Assembly (NCBI RefSeq): GCF_050943825.1
Contig: NZ_JBMNPX010000001.1
Span: 476,437-540,436 of the forward strand
Direction of reading: 5' to 3'
DNA from: Pseudoflavonifractor sp050943825
GTDB lineage: Bacteria > Bacillota > Clostridia > Oscillospirales > Oscillospiraceae
DNA length: 64,000 nt
Shown in pieces: positions 1-8,763 of this stretch. Each line of letters starts with the position of its first letter. Position 1 is the first letter of the stretch. The notes under the pieces were generated by a model. The model saw nothing but the letters and a program-made list of their open reading frames with translations, was not told the DNA's origin and made no database searches. A program made the position numbers and the translations under genes.

Positions 1-727
1 TCTGCTCCCGAGAGGTGTTCTGTGCCTCGTCCAGAATGATGAAGCTGTCGTCCAGGGTGCGGCCGCGCATGTAGGCCAGAGGGGCCACCTCGATGTTGCC
101 CCGCTCCAGATACTTCTGATAGGTCTCAGGCCCCAGCATCTCAAAGAGCGCGTCGTACAGGGGCCGCAGATAAGGGTCCACCTTGCTCTGCAGGTCGCCG
201 GGCAGGAAGCCCAGCCGCTCGCCGGCCTCCACCGCCGGGCGGGTGAGGATGATGCGGTTGACCTGCTTGTCCCGGAAGGCGGCCACCGCCGCGGCCACCG
301 CCAGATAGGTCTTACCGGTACCCGCAGGGCCGATGCCCAGGGTGACCAGGTTCTTCTTGATGGCCTCCACGTACTTCTTCTGTCCGATGGTCTTGGCCTT
401 GATGGGCTTGCCCTTGGCGGTGACGCACAGCACGTCCCTGGCCAGGTCCCCGATCCGGTCCTCATTGCCCGACCGGATCAGGGAGATGATATAGCGCACG
501 TTCTGCTCGTTGATGGTCTCGCCCCGGGCGGAGAGGGACATGAGCCCCTCAATGGCCTTGACGCCGTACATCACGTTTTCCGCCTCACCGGACACCTTCA
601 GCTCTCCGTCCCGGCTCACCACCGTGACGCCCAGCTCCCGCTCGATGATGCGGATATTCTCATCGAAGGAGCCGAAGATATTGACGGCCTCCTCCATTCG
701 CTCCATGCTTATCGTCTGTTCAATCAA
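1..727 (-). CDS. phoH: PhoH family ATPase, C-terminus cut by window edge
   Basis: This is a PhoH-like P-loop ATPase that probably acts on RNA in the cytoplasm. The minus-strand reading frame shows a Walker A motif (GPAGTGKT, near 310-335) and a Walker B motif (IILDEAQNTS, near 15-45). The N-terminal KH-like part (MERMEEAVNIFGS) is also visible. I prefer a TTG start at 727, because GAGGAG lies nine bases upstream; the first ATG is at 706. It follows yqfD by 21 bases, the usual yqfC-yqfD-phoH order of spore-formers, and is probably co-transcribed with it. The C-terminal end lies before position 1. The family assignment is firm; its substrate is not known from sequence. Confidence 0.95.
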   Translation of the reverse strand, partial: MIEQTISMERMEEAVNIFGSFDENIRIIERELGVTVVSRDGELKVSGEAENVMYGVKAIEGLMSLSARGETINEQNVRYIISLIRSGNEDRIGDLARDVLCVTAKGKPIKAKTIGQKKYVEAIKKNLVTLGIGPAGTGKTYLAVAAAVAAFRDKQVNRIILTRPAVEAGERLGFLPGDLQSKVDPYLRPLYDALFEMLGPETYQKYLERGNIEVAPLAYMRGRTLDDSFIILDEAQNTSREQ

Positions 728-748
728 ACTTCTACGCTCCTCGCTGCT

Positions 749-1999
749 TCAGCCGGAAGAGCCTTGTTCCTCCGCCGGCTGGGTTTCATTTTCCTGCTGT
801 CCCTCGTAGGGCACAAATCGTCCAATCTCCTCCCGGCACTCGGCCTGGAGCCGGACGATGAGCATGCCGCTCTGTTCCCGGGCGGCAAAATCCATGGAGA
901 CCACCTCTCCCGTCTCTCCCAGAGCAGCCAGAAGGTCCTCCTCCAGCTGCGCCCGGAGCAGCTTCTCCGCCGCAGCGGCGTCCATCTGGGCGGTGGCGGT
1001 CTCGTAAGCCCGGACCGTCTCTCTGGTCAGGGACAGGGGCATCTCCTGTCCGCCTGGCAGATGGGCGGTCCATACGTCGCTTATTTTATCATACCTCTCA
1101 TAGGAAATTCCACTGTTTCCATAAAAATTGACCCGCCACCCCAGCAGGCTCAGGGACCAGAAGGATTCCTCCTCCCCGGTGTAGACCTTAACCTGGGCCG
1201 TCAGGGGGATTTCCGCCTCCAGGGTGCGCCAGGTGCGGGCGTATACCCGGCCCTGGGCACGCACCTGACGCCACCCCAGGTCGATGCCGCTGTACTCCGC
1301 CCCCTCCATGTGGATATTGCCGGTGATGAGCACCTGTCCCTCCACCACCGTGTCCCCTTCCTCCACAGCGGGCTCGCCGCCCAGCACCTCCACCTGGGTC
1401 ACAATGCCGGGTACCGTGGCCACCACATCCCCCAGTTCGGTCTCGTCCACCACCTCCGGCGGCTCGATGCGCTCCCGCACCAGCACCTCGGCCACGGTGC
1501 CCTTCAGGTTTATGGCGCACCAGGACAGATCGTCCAGCTGCAGCAGCAGCTTCTGGGCCGTGGCCGCCGGGTCGATGCCCGGTCCATACACCCCGGGGCG
1601 CACCCCCAGGCGGCGCAACTCGGTGAGAATCTCCGCCGTGGTGACAGCCTCGTTGCCCGACACCTCCACATTGAGCACAAACTGGGACAAGACGCACACA
1701 GCCGCCAGGGAAAAAACCAATCCTGTCAGCAGGGCGTACCGTTTGCGGAACCGGGCCAGGAAAAAGGGGACGCCGCCGGTCCTCTGCCGCTGGACCTGAC
1801 AGGAGGCCCGCTCCCCCAGGGCCTGGGCCCGTCTGGCGTCACGCCGGGGGACGGTAATGGCCACCCGGCCTGTCTCCAGCCACTCCACGGCCCAGAAGGC
1901 CACGCCGTTCTGGGCGCACAGGTTGAGAAACCGCTCGGGAAAGGCCCCCTCCGCCTCCAGGCGCACGCTGCCCCGGAGAAAATTGATCACCTTCTGCAT
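749..1999 (-). CDS. yqfD: Sporulation protein YqfD
   Basis: A 416-aa mother-cell sporulation protein of the YqfD family. It has an N-terminal soluble region, one membrane segment near residues 90-112 (YALLTGLVFSLAAVCVLSQF) and a long extracytoplasmic part. The motif GVRPGVYGPGID is typical of the family and resembles the POTRA-like region of FtsQ-type proteins. It sits 18 bases after yqfC and just ahead of phoH. In Bacillus this operon is under sigma-E; I could not identify a convincing sigma-E promoter here. The C-terminus ends in an acidic, Gln-rich tail. Its molecular function in sporulation is not established. Confidence 0.93.
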   Translation of the reverse strand: MQKVINFLRGSVRLEAEGAFPERFLNLCAQNGVAFWAVEWLETGRVAITVPRRDARRAQALGERASCQVQRQRTGGVPFFLARFRKRYALLTGLVFSLAAVCVLSQFVLNVEVSGNEAVTTAEILTELRRLGVRPGVYGPGIDPAATAQKLLLQLDDLSWCAINLKGTVAEVLVRERIEPPEVVDETELGDVVATVPGIVTQVEVLGGEPAVEEGDTVVEGQVLITGNIHMEGAEYSGIDLGWRQVRAQGRVYARTWRTLEAEIPLTAQVKVYTGEEESFWSLSLLGWRVNFYGNSGISYERYDKISDVWTAHLPGGQEMPLSLTRETVRAYETATAQMDAAAAEKLLRAQLEEDLLAALGETGEVVSMDFAAREQSGMLIVRLQAECREEIGRFVPYEGQQENETQPAEEQGSSG

Positions 2000-2017
2000 G
2001 CTCCACCTCCAGCGGCC

Positions 2018-2299
2018 CTATGTCAGGTCCACCCCTTCAATCTCCCCTGTAATCAGCAGCTCACTGGCGTTCATGGCCTTCAGCTCCAGCCCCTTGCCCC
2101 GGATTTTCAGAATCAGCTTGCCGCCTGAGACGTGAATCTCCTCCGTGCCGTAGGAGAGAATCCCCTTGTGGTTCTCCATTCGCAGCTCCCGGCTGCCCGT
2201 CAGCTCCACACGGGGCAGCCCGGCCACCACGTCCCCGGGCAGGTCCAGGACCTGGGCTGTACGCTCCAACAACCCCTCCCGCTTCTGCCGCTTCTCCAC
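2018..2299 (-). CDS. yqfC: Sporulation protein YqfC
   Basis: A small protein of about 93 aa in the YqfC/YabP family, recognised by the pattern LDLPGDVVAGLPRVELTG, then NHKGILSYGTEEIHV and a C-terminal ITGEIEGV. Two GTG codons are possible starts, at 2308 and 2299. I prefer 2299 because AGGAGG lies at a normal distance upstream of it and would overlap the first. It heads the yqfC-yqfD-phoH cluster. The family is mother-cell specific and needed for efficient sporulation in Bacillus. Its biochemical role is unknown. Confidence 0.92.
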   Translation of the reverse strand: MEKRQKREGLLERTAQVLDLPGDVVAGLPRVELTGSRELRMENHKGILSYGTEEIHVSGGKLILKIRGKGLELKAMNASELLITGEIEGVDLT

Positions 2300-2363
2300 C
2301 GCACCCACCTCCTCGTCCTGTTATCCATATGACGCAGCGCCGCCCTGCTTGCCTGTCCCACGC

Positions 2364-2397
2364 AAAAAAGGGACGGCCCCCAAGCGGGACCGTCCCC
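2364..2397 (-). terminator. Rho-independent terminator downstream of the 2421-2747 gene
   Basis: On the minus strand a GGGACGG...CCGTCCC stem is followed by TTTTTT. It separates the small unknown gene and cca from yqfC, so yqfC must have its own promoter in 2300-2364. Confidence 0.85.
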
Positions 2398-2420
2398 TTT
2401 ATTCTCTTTCCCTGCCGGAA

Positions 2421-2747
2421 TCAGCACCGGTTAAGCTCTGTCCCATAGTGCTCAGAGCTAAAGCCATTGTCAAGAAAAACAGAGAAAAACGGTGTTACTT
2501 TGTCACAGACCTCCGTATCAGCAGGCTTGGGCAGGCTCAACAGAAAAGCGGAAAACGCCGCCGTTACCTCTCCGGTAATCACTGTCCCATAAGGCCAGGA
2601 TGTCTCTTTTCGGGTTCCGTATGCCAGCGCGGCGGCAATCTCCCCCGTCTCTTCCGCCCAGCAGTGGATTTCAAACCTGGACGCCTGATTTAGCTCCTTC
2701 GCCATGATCGCCCGCCATCGCTCCACAGTGAGTCGGACGTCACCCAT
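2421..2747 (-). CDS. Hypothetical protein downstream of cca
   Basis: An open frame of 108 aa starting MGDVRLTVERW; GGAGGAAGAA directly precedes this ATG. An upstream ATG at 2777 would overlap the end of cca. I do not recognise the family. The protein is soluble, has no signal peptide or membrane segment, and contains a central Gly/Ala/Thr-rich stretch (TGEIAAALAYGTRKETSW). It begins 24 bases after the cca stop and ends before a terminator, so it is probably the last gene of a cca operon. It is assigned as a gene because of its ribosome-binding site, position and lack of a better overlapping frame. Confidence 0.6.
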   Translation of the reverse strand: MGDVRLTVERWRAIMAKELNQASRFEIHCWAEETGEIAAALAYGTRKETSWPYGTVITGEVTAAFSAFLLSLPKPADTEVCDKVTPFFSVFLDNGFSSEHYGTELNRC

Positions 2748-2770
2748 TTCTTCCTCCACTGCACTCCCCC

Positions 2771-4024
2771 CTAACACTCTGCTTTCAGCAATCCTCTCAG
2801 CCGCTCCGGCCGGTTGTCCTCCGGGTGGTCCAGCACATGATCCAGCAGACGGCGCTGGGCCGCGCCGATGTCCGCGCCGTGGTAGCCCATGGCCGCCAGC
2901 TCCGCGCCGGAGAGGGCCAGCTCCCGGACCGTCAGGCAGCTCCCCTCCGCTAAAGTCTCCGCAAGCTCCTGGAGATAGGTGCCGCCCACCATGGCGGCTC
3001 CGATGGCGGCAGCTGCCGTGCAGGCGTCCTCACCGTGCTCCGCCAGAGCATGGCGCCATCCCACGGTACCCCGGGGCATGGTTTTGACCAGCTCCGCGCC
3101 GGCGGCACAGGCCCGGACGGTGCGTCCGTCCAGCCGCAGGGCCTTGAGGAACTCCTCCGCGCTGCGGATACTCCCTTCATCCAGCAGCAGGGCACACAGG
3201 GCCGCCCACCGCTCCAGCGGTCCGGCGGGCACCCGGTGGAGGGTGGTCAGGTCCGGCAGGGCATTCTCTCCCACAAAGGCGGCCAGCAGCCCCCAGGCAA
3301 ACAGCCCCTCCCCCCGCTCCGGCCACTGGGAAAGCAGGGTCTTTTCCAGCTCGGTGCGCACTCGCTCGGCGGACAGGCGTCCGGCCAGTCCGGCGTTCTT
3401 TCTCAGGGCCTCCGCTGTGGCGCTCTCAATGGCAAAGCCCAGCTGGGCGGAGAACCGCGCCGCCCGCAGCATCCGCAGGGCGTCCTCCCGGAAGCGGCGT
3501 TCCGGCTCCCCCACGCAGCGAACAAGCCGGGCTTTCAAGTCCTTCTGGCCGCCGAAGGGGTCAATCACCGCTCCGTCCGGCCCCAGGGCCATGGCGTTGA
3601 TGGTGAAGTCCCGGCGGGACAGGTCCCCCTCCAGATCGCCGCCAAAGGTCACCGCGTCCGGGTGCCGTCCGTCGGCATAGCCGCTCTCCGCACGGAAGGT
3701 GGTGACCTCCACCCTGCCGTCCCCGGTCAGCACGGTCACGGTGCCATGCTTGATTCCGGTAGGCACCGTATGTTCAAAAAGGTCCATGACCTCCTCCGGC
3801 CGGGCGGAGGTGGTCACATCCCAATCTCCTGGGGTACGCCCCAGCAGCAGGTCCCGGACGCAGCCCCCCACCGGGTAGGCCTCCCATCCCGCCGACTGCA
3901 GCCGGGCGCACAGCGCCGCCACACCACTGGGAATTTCTCTTATCTCCACGCCGCTCACCTTCTCTCCGGTATGTTTTTCACTGTTGCCGTCTATAATGGT
4001 GACATATGGAATTGGCCTTGCCAT
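2771..4024 (-). CDS. cca: CCA tRNA nucleotidyltransferase / poly(A) polymerase family
   Basis: A class II nucleotidyltransferase of about 417 aa that adds or repairs the 3' CCA of tRNAs. The catalytic head is clear: GGCVRDLLLG followed by GDWDVTT, carrying the metal-binding Asp-x-Asp, then the RRDFTINAMAL and RRFREDALRMLRAARF motifs. No HD domain is apparent. The start is uncertain. The ATG at 4024 has GAAGGAAA only a few bases upstream. GTG codons at 3958 and 3949 are preceded by GGAGAG and AAGGTG and fit the family length better. A divergent promoter at 4039-4067 would give the ATG form a leader of only about eight bases, which favours a GTG start. Confidence 0.93.
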   Translation of the reverse strand: MARPIPYVTIIDGNSEKHTGEKVSGVEIREIPSGVAALCARLQSAGWEAYPVGGCVRDLLLGRTPGDWDVTTSARPEEVMDLFEHTVPTGIKHGTVTVLTGDGRVEVTTFRAESGYADGRHPDAVTFGGDLEGDLSRRDFTINAMALGPDGAVIDPFGGQKDLKARLVRCVGEPERRFREDALRMLRAARFSAQLGFAIESATAEALRKNAGLAGRLSAERVRTELEKTLLSQWPERGEGLFAWGLLAAFVGENALPDLTTLHRVPAGPLERWAALCALLLDEGSIRSAEEFLKALRLDGRTVRACAAGAELVKTMPRGTVGWRHALAEHGEDACTAAAAIGAAMVGGTYLQELAETLAEGSCLTVRELALSGAELAAMGYHGADIGAAQRRLLDHVLDHPEDNRPERLRGLLKAEC

Positions 4025-4046
4025 TTTCCTTCGTTCATATTATAAT
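4018..4046 (+). promoter_or_regulatory. Sigma-A promoter of murC
   Basis: TTGCCA at 4018-4023, a 17-base spacer and TATAAT at 4041-4046 point into murC. The -10 lies inside the palindrome 4037-4048, shared with the opposite promoter. Confidence 0.85.
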
Positions 4047-4067
4047 ATTTTTTCTGGAAGAGGCCAA
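4039..4067 (-). promoter_or_regulatory. Sigma-A promoter of cca, overlapping the murC promoter
   Basis: Minus-strand TTGGCC (4062-4067), a 17-base spacer and TATAAT (4039-4044). It shares four bases of its -10 with the murC -10 because ATATTATAATAT reads the same on both strands. Confidence 0.75.
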
Positions 4068-4104
4068 GTATCATTTCATATTTTCAAAAAAGGGAGTGCT
4101 CCCT

Positions 4105-5481
4105 GTGTCTGATTTAAATATTCACGATTATTTCGTCCACGGCTGCCACGCTCACCTGGTGGGCATCGGCGGCGTGTCCATGGCCCCCCTGGCCGAGGTG
4201 CTCCACGGCATGGGCATGGTCATCACCGGCTCCGACATGCATGAGAGCGCCACAGTGGAGCATCTCCGCTCCCTGGGCATCGACATTGCCATCGGCCACC
4301 GGGCCGAGAACCTGAAGGGCGCCAAGCTGGTCATCCGCACCGCCGCCGCCCACGATGACAACCCCGAGATCTCCGGCGCTCACGCCCGGGGCATCCCGGT
4401 GTTTGAGCGTGCCCAGGCCTGGGGCGCCATCATGCGGGGCTACAAGAACGCCCTGTGCATCTCGGGCACCCACGGCAAGACCACCACCACCTCCATGTGC
4501 ACCCACATTGCCATGGCCGCCCAGGCCGACCCCACGGTGATGATCGGCGGCACCCTGCCTCTGCTGGGCGCCGGCCACCGGGTGGGCCGGGGCGACACCA
4601 TCATCCTGGAGAGCTGCGAGTACTGCAACTCCTTCCTCTCCTTCTTCCCCACCGTGGCGGTGATTCTGGACATTGAGGCCGACCACCTGGACTTCTTCAA
4701 GGACCTGGAAGACGTGGAGAAGTCCTTCCGCACCTTTGCCGACCTGGTGCCCGAGGACGGCGTCATCGTGGCCAACCGGGACGACGAGAACACCATGCAC
4801 ACCTTGGAGGGCGAGACCCGTCCCATGGTCACCTTCGGCCTGGAGGAGGGCGACGTCCACGCCGCCAACCTGACCTGGAGCCGGGGCCTGCCCACCTTTG
4901 ACGTCATCTGGAAGGGCCAGCCCTTTGCCCACGTGTCCCTCCGGGTGCCCGGGGAACACAACGTGAAAAACGCTCTGGCCGCCGCCGCGTCCGCCATTGT
5001 GCTGGGCATGCCCGCCAAGGCCGTGGAAGAGGGTCTGTCCGCCTTCCGGGGCGCTGCACGCCGCTTTGAGCACAAGGGCAGCTACCACGGCGCCGAAGTC
5101 TATGACGACTACGCCCACCATCCCGGTGAGCTGAAGGCCCTGCTCTCCGCCGTCAGCGGTCTGGGCTACGGCCGGATTATCTGTGCCTTCCAGCCCCACA
5201 CCTACTCCCGCACCAAGGCCCTGTTTGACGACTTCGTCCAGGTCCTCCGGGAGCCTGATGTGACCCTGCTGGCGGAGATTTTCGCCGCCCGCGAGGACAA
5301 CACCATCGGCATCTCCTCCCGGGACCTGGCAGCCCAGATTCCCGGCTCCCGGTACTTCGCCACTCTGCCCGAGCTGACCGACGCGCTGGCGGAGCTGGCC
5401 CGGCCCGGTGACCTGATTCTCACCGTGGGCGCCGGCGATATCTACACCGCCGGTGAAGCCCTGGTCCAGCGTCAGGACTGA
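4105..5481 (+). CDS. murC: UDP-N-acetylmuramate--L-alanine ligase MurC
   Basis: Cytoplasmic ATP-dependent Mur ligase that adds L-Ala to UDP-MurNAc in peptidoglycan synthesis. The N-terminal UDP-binding Rossmann motif (HLVGIGGVSM, GSDMHES) is present, as are the ATP loop GTHGKTTTTSM and the C-terminal motifs DDYAHHPGE and AFQPHTYSRT. The GTG at 4105 is chosen as start: AGGGAG lies eight bases upstream, and the protein then begins SDLNIHDYFVHG, which matches family length at about 458 aa. It is transcribed alone from a strong promoter and ends at a perfect palindromic terminator. Confidence 0.97.
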   Translation: MSDLNIHDYFVHGCHAHLVGIGGVSMAPLAEVLHGMGMVITGSDMHESATVEHLRSLGIDIAIGHRAENLKGAKLVIRTAAAHDDNPEISGAHARGIPVFERAQAWGAIMRGYKNALCISGTHGKTTTTSMCTHIAMAAQADPTVMIGGTLPLLGAGHRVGRGDTIILESCEYCNSFLSFFPTVAVILDIEADHLDFFKDLEDVEKSFRTFADLVPEDGVIVANRDDENTMHTLEGETRPMVTFGLEEGDVHAANLTWSRGLPTFDVIWKGQPFAHVSLRVPGEHNVKNALAAAASAIVLGMPAKAVEEGLSAFRGAARRFEHKGSYHGAEVYDDYAHHPGELKALLSAVSGLGYGRIICAFQPHTYSRTKALFDDFVQVLREPDVTLLAEIFAAREDNTIGISSRDLAAQIPGSRYFATLPELTDALAELARPGDLILTVGAGDIYTAGEALVQRQD

Positions 5482-5494
5482 CCTTGAGACAATG

Positions 5495-5531
5495 AACACG
5501 CCCCTGTCCGTACGGACAGGGGCGTGTTTTG
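5495..5531. terminator. Bidirectional terminator between murC and lysR
   Basis: A loopless perfect inverted repeat centred on GTAC spans 5495-5528, with CACGCCCCTGTCC arms, followed by TTTTGTTT on the plus side. It lies between the convergent ends of murC and the LysR gene. Confidence 0.85.
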
Positions 5532-5537
5532 TTTCCA

Positions 5538-6464
5538 TTATGCGTGGAGCTGACCCTCGCCATCCTTCTCCACCAGTGCGGCGGCATACTGGCGGGCTTG
5601 CCGGATCATCTCCTTCTCCACGTGGCTCAGATGCCGGTTTTTGTCGTAGACAATCTGCACCCAGGAGCGGAGGGGCTCGTCCACCCAGTTGAGCCGCACC
5701 AGCCCGGAGGCCCCCGGGATATGGGGCAGGGTGGAGTGCGGGATGAGGGCAATCCGGTCACTCTGGGTGACGCTGTTGATCACCGCCGAGACGCTGCCCA
5801 GAAACAGCTCGGAGGCGGGGGCAATGCCCCGCTGCCGCATCCGGTCCCGGAAGGCCATGGTGAAGCAGCAGTCGTCATAGGTAAAGGCGAATTTCTGGTC
5901 CTGCAGGTCCTGATAGCAGACCTGTTCCCGCTCCGCCAGAGGGTTCCCCGGCGTGGTCACCAGCCAGACCGGCTCGTTGTACAGGGACACCCGCTCAAAC
6001 ACGTCGTCCTCCATCTGCTCCATCTCGTAGATGTAGCCCATGTCCACCTCACGCCCCCGGAGCCATGCGGGCACCCGGGCACAGCAGATCATCTGCACAT
6101 TGACGGACACCTTGGGGTACTGGTTGGAGAAATCCAGCAGGAAGGGCGACAGGCTGAAGCCTACGATGGGCTCTCCCCCGGCAATGCGCACGCCGCCGGT
6201 GAGGCAGGCCGGGTCAGCCACCTTCTCCATGGCCTCCCAGTAGGTCTCCAGCAGCTTTTGGGCGTAAGCGTAGAACCGCTCCCCCTCCCGGGTGAGACGG
6301 ATGCGGTTGTCCCGGTGCTCCACCAGCTTGGTGCCCAGCTCCTCCTCCAGGCAGCGGATGTGCTTTGCCAGGGTGGACGGGGCGTAGTTGAGCCGGTCGG
6401 CCGCCTTGATGTAGTTGCTTGTCTCCGCCAGGGTGATAAAGGTCAGGATTTGTTTTGTATCCAT
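5538..6464 (-). CDS. LysR family transcriptional regulator
   Basis: A 308-aa LysR-type regulator. The N-terminal winged helix-turn-helix is clear (FITLAETSNYIKAADRLN, then STLAKHIRCLEEELG, residues 8-50), followed by a periplasmic-binding-like effector domain (residues about 90-295). It lies downstream of, and in the same direction as, the flavin-dependent reductase 6604-8622, with a terminator between them, and so is a candidate regulator of that gene. The effector cannot be deduced. AAAACAAATCCTGACC around the start shows no unusual features. Confidence 0.92.
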   Translation of the reverse strand: MDTKQILTFITLAETSNYIKAADRLNYAPSTLAKHIRCLEEELGTKLVEHRDNRIRLTREGERFYAYAQKLLETYWEAMEKVADPACLTGGVRIAGGEPIVGFSLSPFLLDFSNQYPKVSVNVQMICCARVPAWLRGREVDMGYIYEMEQMEDDVFERVSLYNEPVWLVTTPGNPLAEREQVCYQDLQDQKFAFTYDDCCFTMAFRDRMRQRGIAPASELFLGSVSAVINSVTQSDRIALIPHSTLPHIPGASGLVRLNWVDEPLRSWVQIVYDKNRHLSHVEKEMIRQARQYAAALVEKDGEGQLHA

Positions 6465-6548
6465 GGGGTTTCCCTCACGATTCTCCTGTATTCGCCCGGT
6501 TTCATTTTCATTATATCAGACGCCCGGGCACTGAGGCAAGCCGCAGTA

Positions 6549-6589
6549 TAAAAAACCGCAGGGAACGCGGTCTGACGCGCCCCCTGCGG
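6549..6589 (-). terminator. Terminator of the flavoprotein reductase gene
   Basis: Minus-strand CCGCAGGGG...TCCCTGCGG with an inner CGCG pair, followed by TTTTTTATA. It isolates the lysR transcript from the reductase. Confidence 0.85.
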
Positions 6590-6603
6590 TGTGGGAACTG
6601 CGA

Positions 6604-8622
6604 TTACTTGCTGATGGTCTCGCCGGCCAGCTTGCCGAAGACCACGGTGTCCACCACGGCGTTGCCGCCCAGACGGTTGCCGCCGTGGATGCCGCCGGTG
6701 ACCTCACCGGCCGCCACCAGACCGGGGATGATGCTGCCGTCCTCGGCCAGGACGTGGCCCTCGGTGTCGATGGTCACGCCGCCCATGGTGTGGTGCACGC
6801 AGGCAGTACGGGCGGTGGCCACCCAGGGACCGTTCTCCAGCTTGCAGTTGAACAGGGTGCGGCCGAACTCCTCGTCAACACCGGCGTCCACGTCGGCGTT
6901 AAAGGTGTCCACGGTGGCCTGGAGGGTGGCGGGGTCCATGCCCAGCTTGGTGGCCAGTTCCTCCAGAGTCTCGCCCACCACGATGTAGCCGTTCTCCTCC
7001 AGGTAGTCGAAGGAGAAGCCGTCGCCGGAGACGGCCTTGTCCAGCTCCACGAAATCGCCGTCGCCGGACTCCAGGATGTAGTACATGCTGTCGGTCTGGT
7101 TCAGCACGGCCAGGCAGATCTCGTCGCGGCGGCCGTCCTCACGGACAAAGCGCTCGCCCTCGGCGTTGATGAAGATGACCTGGTCGGTGCCGCTCAGGCA
7201 GCGGGGAGGATACTTGGTCATGGTGCCGTCCTTGGTGGTGCCCAGGTAGAGCAGCTGGACCTGCTCCATGTCGGTGAGGGAGGCGCCCACCTCAACGGCC
7301 ATGGTGATGCCGTCGCCCTGAGAGCAGCTGAAGCGGTTGGTGGTCATGACCTTGGACAGGTCGTCCCACTTGCCGGAGGTGTTGTACTGCTGGACCATCT
7401 CGCCGTTGGCGGAGAAGCCACCGGTGGCCAGCACCACGCCCTTGGCGGCGTCGATGGTGCACTCGTTGCCGTATTTGTCCTCGGCCTTCACGCCCACAAT
7501 GGCGCCGCTCTCATCCTGGATGAGGCTCTTGCCGCTGACGGAGGTCATGATGGTCACGTTGTCCAGGCTGTCAATCTCCTTGATGTAGGTGGAGATCATT
7601 CCGGTGCCCATGTTCATGACGGAGGAGTGGGTGCGCTGCCACAGGGAGCCGGCGCCCTGACCGATGACGTCGGTGTACTCCATGCCCAGGCTGCGGATCC
7701 AGTCGTAGCCGGCCTCGGCGTTGTAGGTCAGGACCTTCACCAGGTCCAGATTGCCCACCTTGTCGCCGTTGATCCAGGTCTGGAGGGCGAACCACTCGGC
7801 GCTGTCGAACAGGTCGGTGCGGCCGGAGGCCTTGTACTCATCCCACTGGGCCTTGACCTCGGCCTGCAGGGCGGCGTGCTCGTCGCTGACAGGCTCCTCG
7901 GCCAGAGCAGCCTCAATGGTGGACTTGACGGAGTCGCTCATCTCCACCTTGCTCTGGAGCTCGGGATCGGGGTTGTTGTAGATGCCGCCGCAGACCAGAG
8001 TGTCGCCGCCCACCAGGCCGTTCTTCTCCAGCACGATGACAGAGGAACCGTTCTGAGCGGCGGAGATGGCGGCAGCCAGACCGGCGCCGCCGCCGCCCAC
8101 AACCACCACATCGGCGGAAGCGTCAGCGGCCAGGGCCTCGGGCGCGGTCTCGCTCTGCCAGTCGTCCAGGTTGGCGCCGGCCTGCTCCAGGCAGTCCTTG
8201 ACGCCGTTGATGACGGCATAGCTGGTGATGGTGGCGCCGGCCACGGTGTCCACCTTCACGCTCTGCTGGGCCACGATCTCAGCGGGAATCTTGGTGATGG
8301 GGGCCTCGCCGGCGGTCAGGAGCACGTTGCCGTCGCTGTCCAGGAGGGGAGCGCCGATACCGGTGGTCTCCTGGTGCTCGGTAACCTCAACGGACTCGAT
8401 GGCGCTGTCGGTGACAGTGACCTCCACGGTGACCTGGCCGTTCATGCCGGGTGCACTGGCGGTGTAGGTGCCGGCGGTCAGGGCGCCGGTACCCTCGGTG
8501 CCCACGGGAGCGCTCTCAGTGGGCTGAACGGAGGGGGATTCGCTGGGCTGCGCGGTGTTGGTGCAGGCCGCCAGGCTGATACACAGCGCGCCGGCCAGCA
8601 GCAGGGACAGCTTTCTTTTCAT
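6604..8622 (-). CDS. Secreted FMN-binding / FAD-dependent reductase lipoprotein (fumarate/urocanate reductase-like)
   Basis: A 672-aa exported flavoprotein. Residues 1-20 form a lipoprotein signal ending at LAAC (Cys20). Residues about 45-150 form an FMN-binding domain with the flavin-transfer motif DTVAGAT, where FMN is attached covalently in the family. From about residue 165 there is a flavocytochrome-c/fumarate-reductase-type FAD domain (VVVVGGGGAGLAAAIS). C-terminal motifs include HHTMGGVTID and GNRLGGNAVVD. It probably reduces a small unsaturated substrate outside the membrane, taking electrons through the flavins; there are no haem CXXCH motifs. The substrate is unknown. AGGAGAG precedes the start, and TATAAT (around 8675) is a plausible -10. 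The LysR gene downstream may regulate it. Confidence 0.93.
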   Translation of the reverse strand: MKRKLSLLLAGALCISLAACTNTAQPSESPSVQPTESAPVGTEGTGALTAGTYTASAPGMNGQVTVEVTVTDSAIESVEVTEHQETTGIGAPLLDSDGNVLLTAGEAPITKIPAEIVAQQSVKVDTVAGATITSYAVINGVKDCLEQAGANLDDWQSETAPEALAADASADVVVVGGGGAGLAAAISAAQNGSSVIVLEKNGLVGGDTLVCGGIYNNPDPELQSKVEMSDSVKSTIEAALAEEPVSDEHAALQAEVKAQWDEYKASGRTDLFDSAEWFALQTWINGDKVGNLDLVKVLTYNAEAGYDWIRSLGMEYTDVIGQGAGSLWQRTHSSVMNMGTGMISTYIKEIDSLDNVTIMTSVSGKSLIQDESGAIVGVKAEDKYGNECTIDAAKGVVLATGGFSANGEMVQQYNTSGKWDDLSKVMTTNRFSCSQGDGITMAVEVGASLTDMEQVQLLYLGTTKDGTMTKYPPRCLSGTDQVIFINAEGERFVREDGRRDEICLAVLNQTDSMYYILESGDGDFVELDKAVSGDGFSFDYLEENGYIVVGETLEELATKLGMDPATLQATVDTFNADVDAGVDEEFGRTLFNCKLENGPWVATARTACVHHTMGGVTIDTEGHVLAEDGSIIPGLVAAGEVTGGIHGGNRLGGNAVVDTVVFGKLAGETISK

Positions 8623-8763
8623 GTCTTCTTCTCTCCTCTTTTACTGAAATCCGGGTTCCCGCCCGGTCTCGTTAAAATTATAACATCGTCCTCTCCTCCT
8701 GTGCCGCCGAAAAAGTGTTACCTGCTCTCACCTTTTTCGTTTTCGCGCTCCGCATACGGGAAA

